The notes under the pieces: model-generated
The model's input: only the letters and a program-made list of their open reading frames with translations
Database searches by the model: none
What the model was told of the DNA's origin: nothing
Position numbers and translations under genes: made by a program
Assembly (NCBI RefSeq): GCF_025165795.1
Contig: NZ_JAJAGO010000001.1
Span: 62,001 to 126,000 of the forward strand
Direction of reading: 5' to 3'
DNA length: 64,000 nucleotides
Origin: Streptomyces gossypii
GTDB lineage: Bacteria > Actinomycetota > Actinomycetes > Streptomycetales > Streptomycetaceae
Shown here: positions 1-10,608 of the stretch, piece by piece
Position numbering within the stretch: position 1 is the first letter of the stretch
Layout: each line of letters begins with the position of its first letter

Positions 1-3000
1 AGGCCGCCGTCCCCGCGCACACCCTCTCGTATGTGGAGGCGCACGGAACAGGTACCCGGCTCGGTGATCCGGTGGAGTTGCAGGCGCTCAGCCGGGCGTT
101 GGACGAGGGCAGGGGGCACACCGGGTTCTGCACGGTCGGTTCGGTGAAACCGAGCATCGGGCACCTGGACAGCTGCGCGGGAATGGCCGGTCTGATCAAG
201 ACCCTCATGATGCTGCGCCACCGCACCCTCGTGCCCACGCTGCACCTGACGCGCCCCAATCCCGAACTGCGTCTGGAGGGCGGCCCGCTGGTGCTGGGTA
301 CCGAGCAGCGGCCGTGGCCGGCTGCGGAGGGTGTGCCGCGCCGGGCCGGAGTCAGCGCCCTGGGCGTCGGCGGGACCAACGCCCATGTGGTGCTGGAGGA
401 ACCTCCGCCACGGCCGGCCGCCCCTCCGGCCGCCGCCCAGCTGCCCGTACTCGTGCCGGTAGCGGCCCGCGACGCACAGGCACTGGGCGAGCTGGCCGGC
501 CGGCTGCGCGACCGGCTGCGGGAGGGGCCCCACCTCCGGGCCGCGGACGTCGCGGTCACCATGGCACTGGGCAGGCCGCACCCCCCGGCGCGTGCCGCCG
601 CCGTCGGCGGGACGGCCGGAGAGCTGGCCCGCGCGCTGGAGGAGCGGCCCGCGGCGCCCGGACCCCTGGGCCCTCTCGCGTTCGCCTTCGCCGGACAGGG
701 CAGTGCCTGCCGCGGCATGGCGAGCGGCATCTACGCGAGGTATCCCGCGGCGCGGCGCGTCCTCGAGCGGTGCGAGGAGCTCTACGCCAAGGAGTTCGGC
801 GGCACTGTGCTGCCGCTTCTCCTGGACGAGGCGGGAGACCCGGACCCGCAGGAGGCGGCCCGGTTCCCGTCCGCCAGGGGCATCTGGCCCACCGAGACGG
901 CCCAGGCGGCGCTGTTCGCCCACCAGTTGGCGCTCGCCGAGGTGTGGCGCGCCGCCGGGATCCGCCCGGCGCTGCTGTTCGGTCACAGCGTCGGCGAATA
1001 TGCGGCGCTGTGCGCGGGCGGCGCCCTGACCCTGGAGGACGGACTGCGGCTCACCGCCTGGCGGGGCAGGCTGATGCACACGGTCTGCGAACCCGGTGGG
1101 ATGCTCGCGGTCCGGGCCGAGGTTGCCCTCGTGGGCCGTGTCGCCCAGGCCGCCGGCGCCGAACTGGCAGCGGTCAACGGGCCGCGTGCCCAGGTGATCT
1201 CCGGCTCAGCGCAGGCCGTGGAGGAGGCGGGGCGGCTGCTCGACCAGGAGGGGCTTGACTGGCGGGCGCTGGCCGTCGACCGGGGCTTCCACTCGGCCGC
1301 CGTCGAGCCGGCGCTGCGCGACTTCAGGTCGCACGCCCAGGAGGTGGCGTACGGACCGCTGCACACCCCGCTGATCACCGGCGCCGACGGCGTTCTGCGT
1401 CCCGAGGGATGGAGGGTCGACGCGGACTACCTCTGCCGCCAGGCGCGGCAGCCGGTCCGCTTCGACCTGGCCATGGCCGCCGCCGGGGAACAGGGCTGCC
1501 AGGACTTCCTGGAGATCGGTGCCGGGCAGACCCTCACCTCCCTCGGCCGGCACTGCGTCCCCGCGAGCCGCTGGCTGAGCGGACAGGGCCGGGGCGCACA
1601 GGCCGGCCAGGTGGGCGGGCTGCTGACGGCCCTGGGTTCCCTGTACGTCAGGGGTGCCGAGCTGGACTGGGATGCCGTCACCGGCAGCGGGGGCAGGGTT
1701 CCGCTGCCGGGGCACCCGCTGCGGCGGACCCGGTGGGCGCCGTGGGTCATGCCGCAGGCGATGAGCCCCGCCGCACCTCCGCCCCCGCCCCCGCCGACGC
1801 CGACGCCGACGCCGGAACCGTCCGTCACCCCGAAGGAGACCGCGGTGCTCGATGAACTACTCGATACGGTACGGGAGTTGGCGGCCCGCAGGCTCGGCAG
1901 CCAGGCTGCGGACGTGGCACCCGACAGCTCGTTCTTCGAGCTGGGCGCGGACTCGCTCTCGCTCATGGGCATGACGACGGACCTGGAGCAGCGGTGCGGC
2001 GTCCGGGTACCGGTCAAGGAGTTGTTCGACTCGGCCGACACCCCGCGCAAGCTCGCCGAGCACGTGGCACAGCTGCTGGGAGGCGAGGCGGAGGCGTCCG
2101 CCGGGCCGCGCGAGGAACCGGAGGGGCCCGCGGTGCGGCAGCCCGGCCCGGGGGCCGCCACGGCCGCTGACGGGCTCGGTGAGCTCTTCGGGCAGCAGCT
2201 GAAGGTGGCCGGGCAACTCGTCGACCAGGTGATGGGGGTGATGTCGCGTCAGCTCGATGTGCTGGCCTCCGCGGCCGGAACGCCCGGCGCCGCACAGCCC
2301 GTTACCGCCCCTGCGGCGCCGCGCCCCGTACCTACCAGGCCCGCGACGGAGGAACCCGCACCGGCGAGACTCGCAACGGAGAGGCTCGTACCGCGCGAGC
2401 CCGAACCCCTGCGCGCCGCGCCCCGCCCGCCGTCCGCCGCTACCGGATGCGACTTCAGCCTGTACTTCTTCGGCGACTACCCCGAGGACGACGCCCACGA
2501 CAAGTACGCGCTGATCATGGAAGCCGGGGAGTTCGCCGACCGGCACGGGTTCCACGCCCTGTGGTTCCCGGAGCGCCACTTCAACTCCTTCGGGGCGCTC
2601 TTCCCCAACCCTTCCGTGCTCGCCGCCGCGCTCGCGGCCCGAACCAGCCGCGTGAGGCTGCACGCGGGTTCCGTCGTGCTGCCTCTGCACCATCCGGTCC
2701 GCGTCGCCGAGGAGTGGTCGGTCGTCGACAACATCTCCGGCGGCCGGGCGGGCCTGTGCTTCGCGAGCGGCTGGCACGCCACGGACTTCGCGCTGGCCCC
2801 GCAGCACTTCGGCAGGCACCGCGAAGTGATGTACGAACAGCTGGAGACGGTGCGGCAGCTCTGGTCGGGGGCGCCGCTCGCGACGACGGCCGGCGACGGC
2901 GAGCCCGTCGAGATACGCCTGCACCCCCGGCCCATACAGCAGCAGCCGCCCATGTACGCCGCCGTGGTGGGCAACCCGAACAGCTACCGGGCTGCCGCCG

Positions 3001-6000
3001 CCCACGATCTGGGCGTGGTCACCAACTTGATGACGCAGACCGTCGAACAGCTCGCTGAGAACATCGCGCTGTACCGGCGCACCCGCGCCGAGCACGGGCT
3101 CGACCCCGCGGCCGGCCGGGTGGTGGTGCTGGTGCACACCTACCTCGGTGAGGACGCCGAGCGGGCGCGGGCGGAGGCCTACCGGCCGTTCGTGTCCTAC
3201 CTGCGCTCCTCGCTGTCGCTGTTCGACCAGGTGACCAACAGCCTCGGCGTCGACGTCGACTTGGACAACGCCCCCGAGGAGGATGTGGACTTCCTCCTCC
3301 AACGCGCCTACGCGCGCTACTGCGACTCCCGCGCTCTGATCGGCGACGAGCACGGCGCCGCCGAGACGACCCGCCGGCTGGTGGACGCCGGAGCCGACGA
3401 GATCGCCTGTTTCATCGACTTCGGTGTTCCGGCACAGCAGGTCCTGGAGGCGCTGCCGGTGCTGGACCGCGTCCGCGGCCGGGAGCAGGCGGAAGCGCGG
3501 GAGCAGGCGGCCGTGGTGCCGGCGGGCAGTTCGGCGAGGAGCGCGCTGTCGCCCGCGCAGCGGCGCATCTGGTTCCTGGAGCAACTGCATCCGGGCACCA
3601 GCATGTACCACGAGCCCAAGGCCGTTCGTCTGGACGGCCCGCTGAACGTCGCGGCGCTGCAAGGGGCGTTGCAGCAGGTCGCGGACCGGCGCCCGGCGCT
3701 GCGCACCGTCTTCCGCGACGTGGAAGGAGTGCCCTGCCAGGAGGTGCGCGGCCACACGCGCCTCGAGTGCCCGGTCGACGACTGCAGCGGGATGTCGCAG
3801 GAGCAGGCGCTGGCAGCCGCGCTGGAGACCGAGGGGCGCCGGATCTTCGACCTGGGCACCGGTCCGCTGGTCTCCGCCCGGCTGCTGCGCCTGTCCCCGG
3901 AGCGGCACCTGCTCTTCCTGCTGGCCCACCACATCGTCTTCGACTCCTCCTCCACGGTCGCGCTGGTCGGCGACCTCGCCTCCTGCTACCGCTCCTGGCC
4001 GCACGGCCTGCCCGCACTGCCGGCCGGGGCACCGGCGGCCGGGCAGCCGAGCGCCGCGCAGGCCGCCGCGTCCCTGGAGTTCTGGCGCGGGGAGCTGAGC
4101 GGCGCCGCGGAGCTTTGCCTGCCCACCGACCGGCCCCGCCCGCCGGTCAGATCAGGTGCGGGGGCGAGCTGCACCCACGCGCTGGACGCCGAACTCGTCG
4201 GCCGGCTGCGGACGTTCGCCGGCACCCACCGCGCCACCCTCTTCATGGTGCTCACCGGTGCCATCGGCGCGGTCCTGGGCCGGTTCAGCGGGCAGCAGGA
4301 CGTGGTCCTGGGGACCGCGGTCGCCGCCCGGCCCGCGGGCGCCGAAGACCACGTCGGGCTCTTCCTCGACACCGTGGCCCTGCGCCTGGACCTCACCGGC
4401 GACCCGGACTTCCCCACGCTGCTGCGCCGGGTGCGGGAGAAGAGCACCACGGCGTACGAACACCGCGACGTCCCCTTCGACGAGCTGGTCGGTGCGCTGA
4501 ACCCGCACCGCGATCCCAGCCGCAATCCGCTCTTCCAGGTGATGCTGGAGTACGAGAACGAAGGCGAGGTGGAGTTCGACCCGCCCGCGCTGAAGGCCAC
4601 GCTCCTGGACACGCCCAGCGCACGCGCCCCGTTCGACCTCAGCATCTACCTGACGCACCACCGCGACGGCATACGGTTCATGGTCGAGTACGACACCGCC
4701 CTGTTCGACGAGAGCACCGTGCGGCGCTTGATGGACTATGTGGAGCAGACGCTGCGCCGCGCCCTGGACGCCCCGGGCGCGACGCTGCGCGAGCTGACCG
4801 CGGTGACCGGCGCCGACCGCGGGGTCCTGGCCCGGTTCGGGCAGCAGGACGAGCTGCCGCCGGACGCCGGGGCCACCTTGCACGGGCTCTTCGAGGAGCA
4901 GGCACGCCGCGCTCCGGACGCCGTCGCGCTCGTGGACGGTGAAGAGTGCCTGAGCTACGGCCGGCTGGACACGCGCGCAAACCGGCTCGCCCGGCGGCTG
5001 CGCGCACGGGGCGCGGCGCGCGGCGAGCGCGTGGCGGTGCTGCTGCCCCGGGGGCAGGATCTGGTCACCGCCCTGCTGGGGGTGCTCAAGAGCGGCGCCG
5101 CGTACCTCCCGCTGGATCCGTCCATGCCCGCCCCGCGGCTCGCCGCGCTTCTCGAGGACGGCGCCCCGGTCCTGCTGTTGACCTCGCGCGCCGCCGCCGA
5201 AGGGAATCCGGAACTCGCAGCACGGCTGCCCGTGCAGCTCGTGGCAGACCTCGCGGAAGAGGACGGGGCAGAGGGCGGGACGGAAGCGGTGGACGAGGCC
5301 GGTCGCGCCGCCGCCGGCGGCCCCCCCGAGGACGGGCCGCGCCCCGAGGATCCCGCGTACTGCCTCTACACCTCAGGATCGACCGGCCGTCCCAAGGGAG
5401 TCGTCGTGCCCCACCGGGGGCCGGTCAACCTCGTACGCGGGCACATGGCGCGGCATCCGGCGCTGTGCACCCTGCAGTGGACCTCTCCCGCCTTCGACGT
5501 CAGCGTGCAGGAGATCTTCACCACGCTGGCCGCCGGGGCCCCGCTCGTCCTGATCGACGACAGCGCACGGCAAGACCCCGCGGCCGTCGCGGAGACAGTG
5601 CGCCGTCACGGCGTGCAGCGGATCTTCATGCCCTGCACGCCGCTGAAGCACCTGATCGAGACGGGTCCGGAACTGCCCTGTCTGCGCGAGCTGTTCTCAG
5701 CGGGCGAGTCGCTGCAGCTCACCGGTGCGTTCCGCGACTTCCTCGCCGCACATCCTGAAGTCGCCCTCTACAACCAGTACGGGCCCACGGAGACATCGGT
5801 CATCGTCACCTCGCACCGCGTCGACCCGGCGGGCCAGGAGTGGCCCCCGATCGGCACCCCGGTGCCGGGGGCGCGGATCCTGCTGCTGGACCGGGCCGGG
5901 CAGCAGGTGCCCGCGGGGGCCGTCGGCGAGATCCACGTGGGCGGCGTTCCGGTCGCCCACGGCTACCACGCACGGCCCGCCGAGACGGCCGCGGCCTTCC

Positions 6001-8018
6001 TCGACGACGGGGCGGGAGCGGTGCTCTACCGCACCGGCGACCTCGGGCGCTGGCGCACGGACGGAGACCTCCAGTACTTGGGCCGCACCGACGACCAGGT
6101 CAAGATCCGGGGCCACCGGGTCGAACCCGGCGAGGTCCAGGCGGTGCTGACCGCGCTGCCCGGAGTCCGGGACGCGGCCGTCGTATCCCGCCGCGACCGG
6201 CACGGGGAGGCCGAACTCGTCGCCTATGTGGTCCCCGGGACGCCGGGCGACGATCCGCACCGGCTGCGCGCGGCACTCGCCGCGCAGCTCCCCGGTCATC
6301 TCGTGCCGGGCCGCTGGGCGCACCTGGAGCAGCTCCCGGTCAACGCCTCCGGCAAGCTGGACCGGGACCGTCTGCCCGAGCCGCAGGAGCAGGCCCGCGA
6401 GGCGGACGCGGAGCCCGCCACCGGGCTGGAGAAGTCCCTGCACGAGCTGTGGTGCGATGAACTGGGCGCGTCCCGGGCGCCGGTGGGCCGGTCCTTCTTC
6501 GAGCTCGGCGGCCACTCGCTGAGCGCGCTGCGGCTGCTGCACCGGATGGCGGACCAGCTGGGCGTCGAGGTGTCCATGACCGACTTCTTCCGCGACCCGA
6601 CCATCCGGGGCATCGCGGCACACTGCGCACAGGCTGGTGCCGGTGCGGGCGGGCCCGGTCTCCTCGCGGAGGAAGCGGGTCTCTCCCTGGGCGGGCCGGT
6701 GGCCGAGAGCGTGCCGATGACTTCCACGCAGCGCAGGCTCTGGCACCGGCACCACGAACGAACCGACCCCAGCGTCTACAACGTCGCCCACCGCATCGAC
6801 CTGCGCGGCGACCTGGACCCGCAGATCCTGCGGCAGGCGCTGGCAGAGGTGGTGGACCGGCACGACGCGCTGCGCAGCAGGACTGCACGGCACGAGGGCC
6901 GGTACGTTCTCCAGATCCTGGCCGCCGTGCCCGTGGAACTCCCGGTCACCGACCTGGCCGCGTACGCCGGGGACGAGGCCCTCGTCGAGCGCTGGTGCCG
7001 GGACCAGGCGTCGAGCGCCTTCGGCATGGACCGTGCGCCGCTCTTCCGCTTCCGGCTGGCCCGGCTCGGCCCGGACCGCTGGGTGCTGGTGACCGTCTTC
7101 CACCACATGGTCTGCGACGGCTGGTCCATGGGCATCCTCTGGCACGACCTGCAGGAGCGCTACAACGCCCGGCGTGACGGCGCGCACGCCCCGCCGGCGC
7201 CGCCCGCCGTCAGCTTCGCGGACTGCGCGCGGGCGGAGCAGGAGCTGGGGGGCGAGCGCAGAGCGGAACTGGAGCAGTTCTGGCGCAACGAACTGGGCGG
7301 CGTGCCCCTGCGCCCGGAGCTGCCCTGCGACTGGCCGCACCCGGGCACGCTGTCCGGCCGGGGTGCCTTGCACACCTGGGTCATCAAGGACGGCACGCCG
7401 GCGCGGGTCGCGGACACCGCCGCCCGTCTGGGGACGACCCCGTACACGGTTTTGGCCGCCGCGTTCGCCACCTGGCTGGGCCGGCTGTGCGGCAGTTCCG
7501 CAGATGTGGTGCTGGCCGCCTCCAGCGCGAACCGTCTGCGCCGCGAGCGGTCGGAGGTCGTGGGTCTGCTCGGTGACGCCGTGCTGCTGCGCGCCCGGCT
7601 CGGCGAGGCAGGCACTTTCGGCGGCCTCGTCACGCAGCTGGGCTCGACGCTCTTCACCGCGCTGGACCACCAGGAGCTGCCGCTGAGCGAAGTTGCCGGG
7701 CTGGTTTCCTCCGAGAGGGCGGAGGGGCTCTTCCCGACCGTGCTGTTCACCGTGGTCACCACGCCGCCGCCCGTCCTGGAGCTGGCGTCCGTGCCGGCCA
7801 CGGTACGGGGGCTTCCCACCTCGGGTGTGGCACGCAACGAGCTCTACGCCGTCCTGGTGCCCGGTGAGGAGACCATCGCTGTCACCTTCGAGTACTCCAC
7901 AGATCTGTTCAAGCACACGACGGTGGAGGCATGGGGGCGAAGCTTCACCGAACTCCTGGAAGCCTGCACACGGGATCCCGAGCGTCTTCTGGAGGACCTG
8001 ATGCGCCCGCATGCCTGA
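1..8018 (+). CDS. Hybrid PKS-NRPS with embedded luciferase-like monooxygenase (5' end outside window)
   Basis: Open from base 3 with no start in the window, so the N-terminus and the ketosynthase cysteine lie to the left. Residues counted from base 3 (2671 aa visible): KS C-terminal part with HGTGT (His13) and SIGH; AT with GHSVG (Ser329) and RGFHS, closer to malonyl- than methylmalonyl-type; proline-rich linker; ACP with GADSL (Ser651); an FMN-dependent luciferase-like monooxygenase of the MupA/Atu3671 type (about 816-1155); C domain (about 1182-1600) whose core is HHIVFDS instead of HHxxxDG; A domain with [28 protein letters not shown] and [11 protein letters not shown] with GGHSL (Ser2172); final C domain with intact HHMVCDG (2367-2373). 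There is no thioesterase or reductase, so the chain passes to another protein or is released by the terminal C domain. A hand-aligned A-domain code, roughly D-V-Q-T-F-A-Q-V-I, starts like proline-type codes; substrate is uncertain. Confidence 0.95.
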   Translation, partial: AAVPAHTLSYVEAHGTGTRLGDPVELQALSRALDEGRGHTGFCTVGSVKPSIGHLDSCAGMAGLIKTLMMLRHRTLVPTLHLTRPNPELRLEGGPLVLGTEQRPWPAAEGVPRRAGVSALGVGGTNAHVVLEEPPPRPAAPPAAAQLPVLVPVAARDAQALGELAGRLRDRLREGPHLRAADVAVTMALGRPHPPARAAAVGGTAGELARALEERPAAPGPLGPLAFAFAGQGSACRGMASGIYARYPAARRVLERCEELYAKEFGGTVLPLLLDEAGDPDPQEAARFPSARGIWPTETAQAALFAHQLALAEVWRAAGIRPALLFGHSVGEYAALCAGGALTLEDGLRLTAWRGRLMHTVCEPGGMLAVRAEVALVGRVAQAAGAELAAVNGPRAQVISGSAQAVEEAGRLLDQEGLDWRALAVDRGFHSAAVEPALRDFRSHAQEVAYGPLHTPLITGADGVLRPEGWRVDADYLCRQARQPVRFDLAMAAAGEQGCQDFLEIGAGQTLTSLGRHCVPASRWLSGQGRGAQAGQVGGLLTALGSLYVRGAELDWDAVTGSGGRVPLPGHPLRRTRWAPWVMPQAMSPAAPPPPPPPTPTPTPEPSVTPKETAVLDELLDTVRELAARRLGSQAADVAPDSSFFELGADSLSLMGMTTDLEQRCGVRVPVKELFDSADTPRKLAEHVAQLLGGEAEASAGPREEPEGPAVRQPGPGAATAADGLGELFGQQLKVAGQLVDQVMGVMSRQLDVLASAAGTPGAAQPVTAPAAPRPVPTRPATEEPAPARLATERLVPREPEPLRAAPRPPSAATGCDFSLYFFGDYPEDDAHDKYALIMEAGEFADRHGFHALWFPERHFNSFGALFPNPSVLAAALAARTSRVRLHAGSVVLPLHHPVRVAEEWSVVDNISGGRAGLCFASGWHATDFALAPQHFGRHREVMYEQLETVRQLWSGAPLATTAGDGEPVEIRLHPRPIQQQPPMYAAVVGNPNSYRAAAAHDLGVVTNLMTQTVEQLAENIALYRRTRAEHGLDPAAGRVVVLVHTYLGEDAERARAEAYRPFVSYLRSSLSLFDQVTNSLGVDVDLDNAPEEDVDFLLQRAYARYCDSRALIGDEHGAAETTRRLVDAGADEIACFIDFGVPAQQVLEALPVLDRVRGREQAEAREQAAVVPAGSSARSALSPAQRRIWFLEQLHPGTSMYHEPKAVRLDGPLNVAALQGALQQVADRRPALRTVFRDVEGVPCQEVRGHTRLECPVDDCSGMSQEQALAAALETEGRRIFDLGTGPLVSARLLRLSPERHLLFLLAHHIVFDSSSTVALVGDLASCYRSWPHGLPALPAGAPAAGQPSAAQAAASLEFWRGELSGAAELCLPTDRPRPPVRSGAGASCTHALDAELVGRLRTFAGTHRATLFMVLTGAIGAVLGRFSGQQDVVLGTAVAARPAGAEDHVGLFLDTVALRLDLTGDPDFPTLLRRVREKSTTAYEHRDVPFDELVGALNPHRDPSRNPLFQVMLEYENEGEVEFDPPALKATLLDTPSARAPFDLSIYLTHHRDGIRFMVEYDTALFDESTVRRLMDYVEQTLRRALDAPGATLRELTAVTGADRGVLARFGQQDELPPDAGATLHGLFEEQARRAPDAVALVDGEECLSYGRLDTRANRLARRLRARGAARGERVAVLLPRGQDLVTALLGVLKSGAAYLPLDPSMPAPRLAALLEDGAPVLLLTSRAAAEGNPELAARLPVQLVADLAEEDGAEGGTEAVDEAGRAAAGGPPEDGPRPEDPAYCLYTSGSTGRPKGVVVPHRGPVNLVRGHMARHPALCTLQWTSPAFDVSVQEIFTTLAAGAPLVLIDDSARQDPAAVAETVRRHGVQRIFMPCTPLKHLIETGPELPCLRELFSAGESLQLTGAFRDFLAAHPEVALYNQYGPTETSVIVTSHRVDPAGQEWPPIGTPVPGARILLLDRAGQQVPAGAVGEIHVGGVPVAHGYHARPAETAAAFLDDGAGAVLYRTGDLGRWRTDGDLQYLGRTDDQVKIRGHRVEPGEVQAVLTALPGVRDAAVVSRRDRHGEAELVAYVVPGTPGDDPHRLRAALAAQLPGHLVPGRWAHLEQLPVNASGKLDRDRLPEPQEQAREADAEPATGLEKSLHELWCDELGASRAPVGRSFFELGGHSLSALRLLHRMADQLGVEVSMTDFFRDPTIRGIAAHCAQAGAGAGGPGLLAEEAGLSLGGPVAESVPMTSTQRRLWHRHHERTDPSVYNVAHRIDLRGDLDPQILRQALAEVVDRHDALRSRTARHEGRYVLQILAAVPVELPVTDLAAYAGDEALVERWCRDQASSAFGMDRAPLFRFRLARLGPDRWVLVTVFHHMVCDGWSMGILWHDLQERYNARRDGAHAPPAPPAVSFADCARAEQELGGERRAELEQFWRNELGGVPLRPELPCDWPHPGTLSGRGALHTWVIKDGTPARVADTAARLGTTPYTVLAAAFATWLGRLCGSSADVVLAASSANRLRRERSEVVGLLGDAVLLRARLGEAGTFGGLVTQLGSTLFTALDHQELPLSEVAGLVSSERAEGLFPTVLFTVVTTPPPVLELASVPATVRGLPTSGVARNELYAVLVPGEETIAVTFEYSTDLFKHTTVEAWGRSFTELLEACTRDPERLLEDLMRPHA

Positions 8019-8053
8019 GGACGCACTCGCGGAAGCCTCGGGTGTTCCCGGCA

Positions 8054-8089
8054 GCACAACGGCCCCCGCCGAGGCGGGGGCCGTTGTGC
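8054..8089. terminator. Strong bidirectional terminator hairpin
   Basis: Perfect 17-bp inverted repeat (arms 8054-8070 and 8073-8089, core GGCCCCCGCC) with a two-base centre. It lies between the PKS-NRPS stop and the convergent DUF397 gene and can serve both. Confidence 0.85.
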
Positions 8090-8110
8090 AAGTAGCTGAC
8101 GCGCGCGCCG

Positions 8111-8329
8111 TCAGGCGCGCGGCTCTTCTCCGCCCTTGACCGCTGAGACGAACGACGCCCAAGAGGACGCCCGGAAGACCAGCGCGGGGCCGTGCGGATT
8201 CTTGCTGTCACGGACGGGGACGACGCCGGTGACCGCCACGGATGGTGCCCATTCGACGCACTGACCGCCGTCTCCGCTGCTGTAGCTGGACTTGGCCCAA
8301 GCCATGGGCTGTTCGTCCGGGTTGTTCAT
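8111..8329 (-). CDS. DUF397 small protein
   Basis: A 72-aa protein with the DUF397 pattern: an AWAKSSYSSGDGGQCVEWA-like N-terminus, then VPVRDSKNPHGPAL, then a WASFV motif. Family members are nearly always encoded beside an XRE-type regulator and some act as its partner in developmental or stress control in Streptomyces. Here the start ATG overlaps the stop of the XRE gene (ATGA, 8326-8329), so the two are translationally coupled. Biochemical role unknown. Confidence 0.9.
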   Translation of the reverse strand: MNNPDEQPMAWAKSSYSSGDGGQCVEWAPSVAVTGVVPVRDSKNPHGPALVFRASSWASFVSAVKGGEEPRA

Positions 8330-9162
8330 TGTGCGTACTCCTTGATCGCCATGCGTAGAGCGCGAAGCGACTTCTCCGGGGACAGTGCGTCGGCCCGTAA
8401 CCGCTCGTACCTGTCCGTACCAGTAGCGACCACAGACGCCGAGTCAATGACGCGCCCCAACCCCTGTGCCTCCGAGTAGAGGACCGGTGCCGTGTCGTCG
8501 TCATCAAATGTGAGAAGCGTAAAGGCTTCGGCAGCCGGGGGCGCACCCGAGTCGTACGGCAGAACTTGAACTGTGACGTTAGGAGTCTGCGCCTCGGACA
8601 ACAGGTGCTCAACCTGATGCCGCATCACCTCACGTCCGCCCACCTCCCGACGTAGACACGATTCGTCCAGCACGATCCACAGCAACGGCGGATCGGGCCG
8701 CTCCAACACGGTCCGACGCTGGAGCCGTGCCGCTACCTTCCTCGTGATCACGTCGTTCGGGTCCCGTGGGTGAGCGGCTCGGAAGAGGGCTTCCGCATAC
8801 TCCGGAATCTGGAGAACGCCCATGACGAGGAACGGCGAGAAGTCGAGCACTTGAGCGGCTTTCTCCTCAAGTTCCAAATAAGGGACGAACCACTCCGGGT
8901 GCCCGTGCTGCGAGATCCGGACCAACAAGCGCGCAAAGAAGCCGGATGTGTTGAAAAAACGGTCACAGCCGTCTGCGAACTGGGGCGACGGCAGCGCCTT
9001 GCCCTTCTTCACCTTGGACACGTACGGCTCCTTGTAGCCCGTCGCGTCGGCTAGCTGACGCTGGCTGACTCCCTTGTGGGCAAGGGCGGCTTCCACCTCG
9101 CGCCCAAACCACTCAAGGCCATTCGCTGGCTCCCCGTTCAGGGCGGGTGATGGCTCGTTCAT
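8326..9162 (-). CDS. XRE-family regulator with DUF5753-like C-terminal domain
   Basis: 278 aa. The N-terminal helix-turn-helix (GVSQRQLADATGYKEPYVSKVK, about residues 33-54) is followed by a C-terminal domain typical of Streptomyces Scr1/DUF5753 regulators (about 90-270). Start chosen at ATG 9162, preceded by GAAGGGG at proper spacing; the frame stays open upstream but without a matching ribosome site. The gene is coupled to the DUF397 gene by a 4-base overlap. A perfect palindrome 17 bases upstream (9179-9199) suggests autoregulation. It is divergent from a chain of small ORFs beginning at 9373, a common Streptomyces arrangement. Confidence 0.92.
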   Translation of the reverse strand: MNEPSPALNGEPANGLEWFGREVEAALAHKGVSQRQLADATGYKEPYVSKVKKGKALPSPQFADGCDRFFNTSGFFARLLVRISQHGHPEWFVPYLELEEKAAQVLDFSPFLVMGVLQIPEYAEALFRAAHPRDPNDVITRKVAARLQRRTVLERPDPPLLWIVLDESCLRREVGGREVMRHQVEHLLSEAQTPNVTVQVLPYDSGAPPAAEAFTLLTFDDDDTAPVLYSEAQGLGRVIDSASVVATGTDRYERLRADALSPEKSLRALRMAIKEYAQ

Positions 9163-9178
9163 GCGTTCAAATCCCCTT

Positions 9179-9199
9179 CTTTCCAAATTGCTTGGAAAG
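9179..9199. promoter_or_regulatory. Palindromic operator upstream of XRE gene
   Basis: CTTTCCAA (9179-9186), five-base spacer ATTGC, then TTGGAAAG (9192-9199): perfect 8-bp arms in an AT-rich island just upstream of the XRE ribosome binding site. Most simply an autoregulatory operator for the XRE protein; binding is inferred. Confidence 0.65.
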
Positions 9200-9372
9200 C
9201 CTCCGAACCTATTGAGAGTACGCCCCGACGGTGATGGTGGAGGTACACATCGTGAGTGCCCGTCCACAACAGGGACCGGCTGGAAGCTCACTGACACGAC
9301 GAGAAGACGGCAGTGCCCCCGCGACGCGGTGAACGTCCGGGGGCGTGGCCTACCTGAAGGAAGCAGGTCGAC

Positions 9373-9672
9373 ATGGTCGAGACTATCCGCCGTACCGCAG
9401 CGCGTGTGAGAGGGTTCCTCGCTCCGCCCCCACCGGGGCGGCACTGTGTCGGTGCACCTGGCGCACGGCCTTCCGCGCCGCTGCCGCTGCCGACTTCCCG
9501 CCGGTGTCTTCCGGATGACACGGTGATCGATGCTGATGAGTTGCCGATCGTGCGGCCGTATGTGACCGCCTACGAGCGGCGGGAGCGGCGCCGTGCGCTG
9601 TTCCTCACCGTGGAAGGCGTCGACATCGGCCCGGACATCATCCACGGCTTGCGGGCAGGGGCCGCGTCATGA
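9373..9672 (+). CDS. Conserved hypothetical small protein
   Basis: 99 aa, function not recognised. The C-terminal half (DELPIVRPYVTAYERRER, then GVDIGPDIIHG) resembles small Streptomyces proteins usually found beside XRE/DUF397 genes; the N-terminal 45 residues are basic and proline-rich and look disordered. ATG 9373 follows AAGGAAGCAGG. It is the first of four ORFs joined by 4-base overlaps (9669, 9848, 10021), suggesting one operon divergent from the XRE gene. Confidence 0.75.
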   Translation: MVETIRRTAARVRGFLAPPPPGRHCVGAPGARPSAPLPLPTSRRCLPDDTVIDADELPIVRPYVTAYERRERRRALFLTVEGVDIGPDIIHGLRAGAAS

Positions 9673-9851
9673 GGACGGTGCGGCCGCGTACTGCGGTCAC
9701 CTGCTGTCGCTGCTCGCGTCCCACGTGTGCGAGGGTCCTGGTCGCGCGGGTGGAGTCGGGGCGGGGGCCGGTCGAGTTCGTGTACGCCTGCCCCGACTGC
9801 GCACCGCACGTCGGCCCCGCCCTGGGCACGGATGAGGGGAGCGCGCGGTGA
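9669..9851 (+). CDS. Small cysteine-rich protein, possible zinc ribbon
   Basis: 60 aa. Starts in the stop codon of the preceding ORF (ATGA). Cysteines appear as CCRC, a single Cys nine bases later in TCARV, and CPDC, consistent with a small zinc-binding fold, though spacing is not classical. Function unknown; retained because of overlap coupling on both sides and matching codon usage. Confidence 0.6.
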   Translation: MRTVRPRTAVTCCRCSRPTCARVLVARVESGRGPVEFVYACPDCAPHVGPALGTDEGSAR

Positions 9852-10024
9852 TCCTCACCCGCATCTGCGTGCGGTGCGGTCGGGCATCGACCGTCGAACA
9901 GACCACCATGGCGCGCTTCCTCCCCTACGCATGCCCGCCGTGCCTGCCGGAGCTGGCAGCCTCACCGCGCGCTCCCGAGTGGGTAGCGGCGCAAGCGGCG
10001 GCGGCCCAGGAGGCGGACCGGTGA
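9848..10024 (+). CDS. Small CxxC...CxxC protein, likely zinc ribbon
   Basis: 58 aa starting at GTG 9848 inside the stop of the previous ORF and ending in the GTGA overlap with the next. It carries CVRC near the N-terminus and CPPC about 20 residues on, a minimal zinc-ribbon arrangement, followed by an alanine-rich tail. Function unknown. It resembles its upstream neighbour in size and cysteine layout and may be a diverged paralogue. Confidence 0.6.
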   Translation: MILTRICVRCGRASTVEQTTMARFLPYACPPCLPELAASPRAPEWVAAQAAAAQEADR

Positions 10025-10494
10025 CCGGGAGTGGCTGGCGCGTGGAGTGCATCCCCGGCAAGCCGGTGCGGGCCGGGGGCGGCGGGTGTGTGCTGCCGCT
10101 GTGGGTGCTGCGCGATGACGTCTCGTTCGCGGACCTCGATCTGTCGCTGCCCCGGGACGAAGCGGGGGCGCTGCTCGCGCAGCTCTCCCGCGCGCTGTGC
10201 GGCCCGGGGGAACCACGGGGCGCCCCGGAGCACGGCAGCGTGCCGGTAGGCGTCCCGTCCGCGCGTGGCTGGGGTGTCGTCCTGGCCCCGGGCGGGCCGC
10301 TGCTGCGGGAAGCGGGCGGGCGCTGCCGCCTGGCGCTGCGACTGTGCCGCGACGGTGTGCCGCACGCGGATCTGAATCTGAGCCTGTCGCCTGCCGAGGC
10401 GGAGACGCTGCACGCCCAGTGCTCCCGCGCGCTGGACTGCGACCAGCCACCGCCACACGCACCGGACGCGCGGCGCATGCGCGCCTTCCCCTGA
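10021..10494 (+). CDS. Hypothetical protein with internally duplicated domain
   Basis: 157 aa from GTG 10021 (GTGA overlap). The protein is two copies of one module of about 70 residues: first VLRDDVSFADLDLSLPRDEA followed by LLAQLSRAL, then LCRDGVPHADLNLSLSPAEA followed by LHAQCSRAL. No known domain is recognised. A decayed copy of this module exists at 57118-57214. Last gene of the four-ORF chain, followed at once by a hairpin terminator. Confidence 0.72.
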   Translation: MTGSGWRVECIPGKPVRAGGGGCVLPLWVLRDDVSFADLDLSLPRDEAGALLAQLSRALCGPGEPRGAPEHGSVPVGVPSARGWGVVLAPGGPLLREAGGRCRLALRLCRDGVPHADLNLSLSPAEAETLHAQCSRALDCDQPPPHAPDARRMRAFP

Positions 10495-10499
10495 AAACT

Positions 10500-10550
10500 G
10501 GCTCCACCTGCGCCGCGCGCCTGCCCACGGCGTGCGGCGCAGGTGGAGCC
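10500..10550 (+). terminator. Terminator after small-ORF operon
   Basis: Perfect 17-bp arms, 10500-10516 (GGCTCCACCTGCGCCGC) and 10534-10550, around a 17-base loop, five bases after the last small ORF. Confidence 0.8.
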
Positions 10551-10608
10551 GACCGGCCCCCGGGGGCACCCCCTCTCGCCGTCCGTTCCCTGCCGTGAAG
10601 GAGCCTCC

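Noticed and set aside
1857..4004. Long 715-codon open frame on the minus strand inside the PKS-NRPS gene
   Set aside because: It is antisense to a clear catalytic-domain sequence and has the Gly/Arg/Val-rich composition typical of high-GC shadow frames; no domain or ribosome site.
5697..8162. 821-codon minus-strand frame
   Set aside because: Antisense to the A, PCP and C domains and crosses the terminator; composition is that of a shadow frame.
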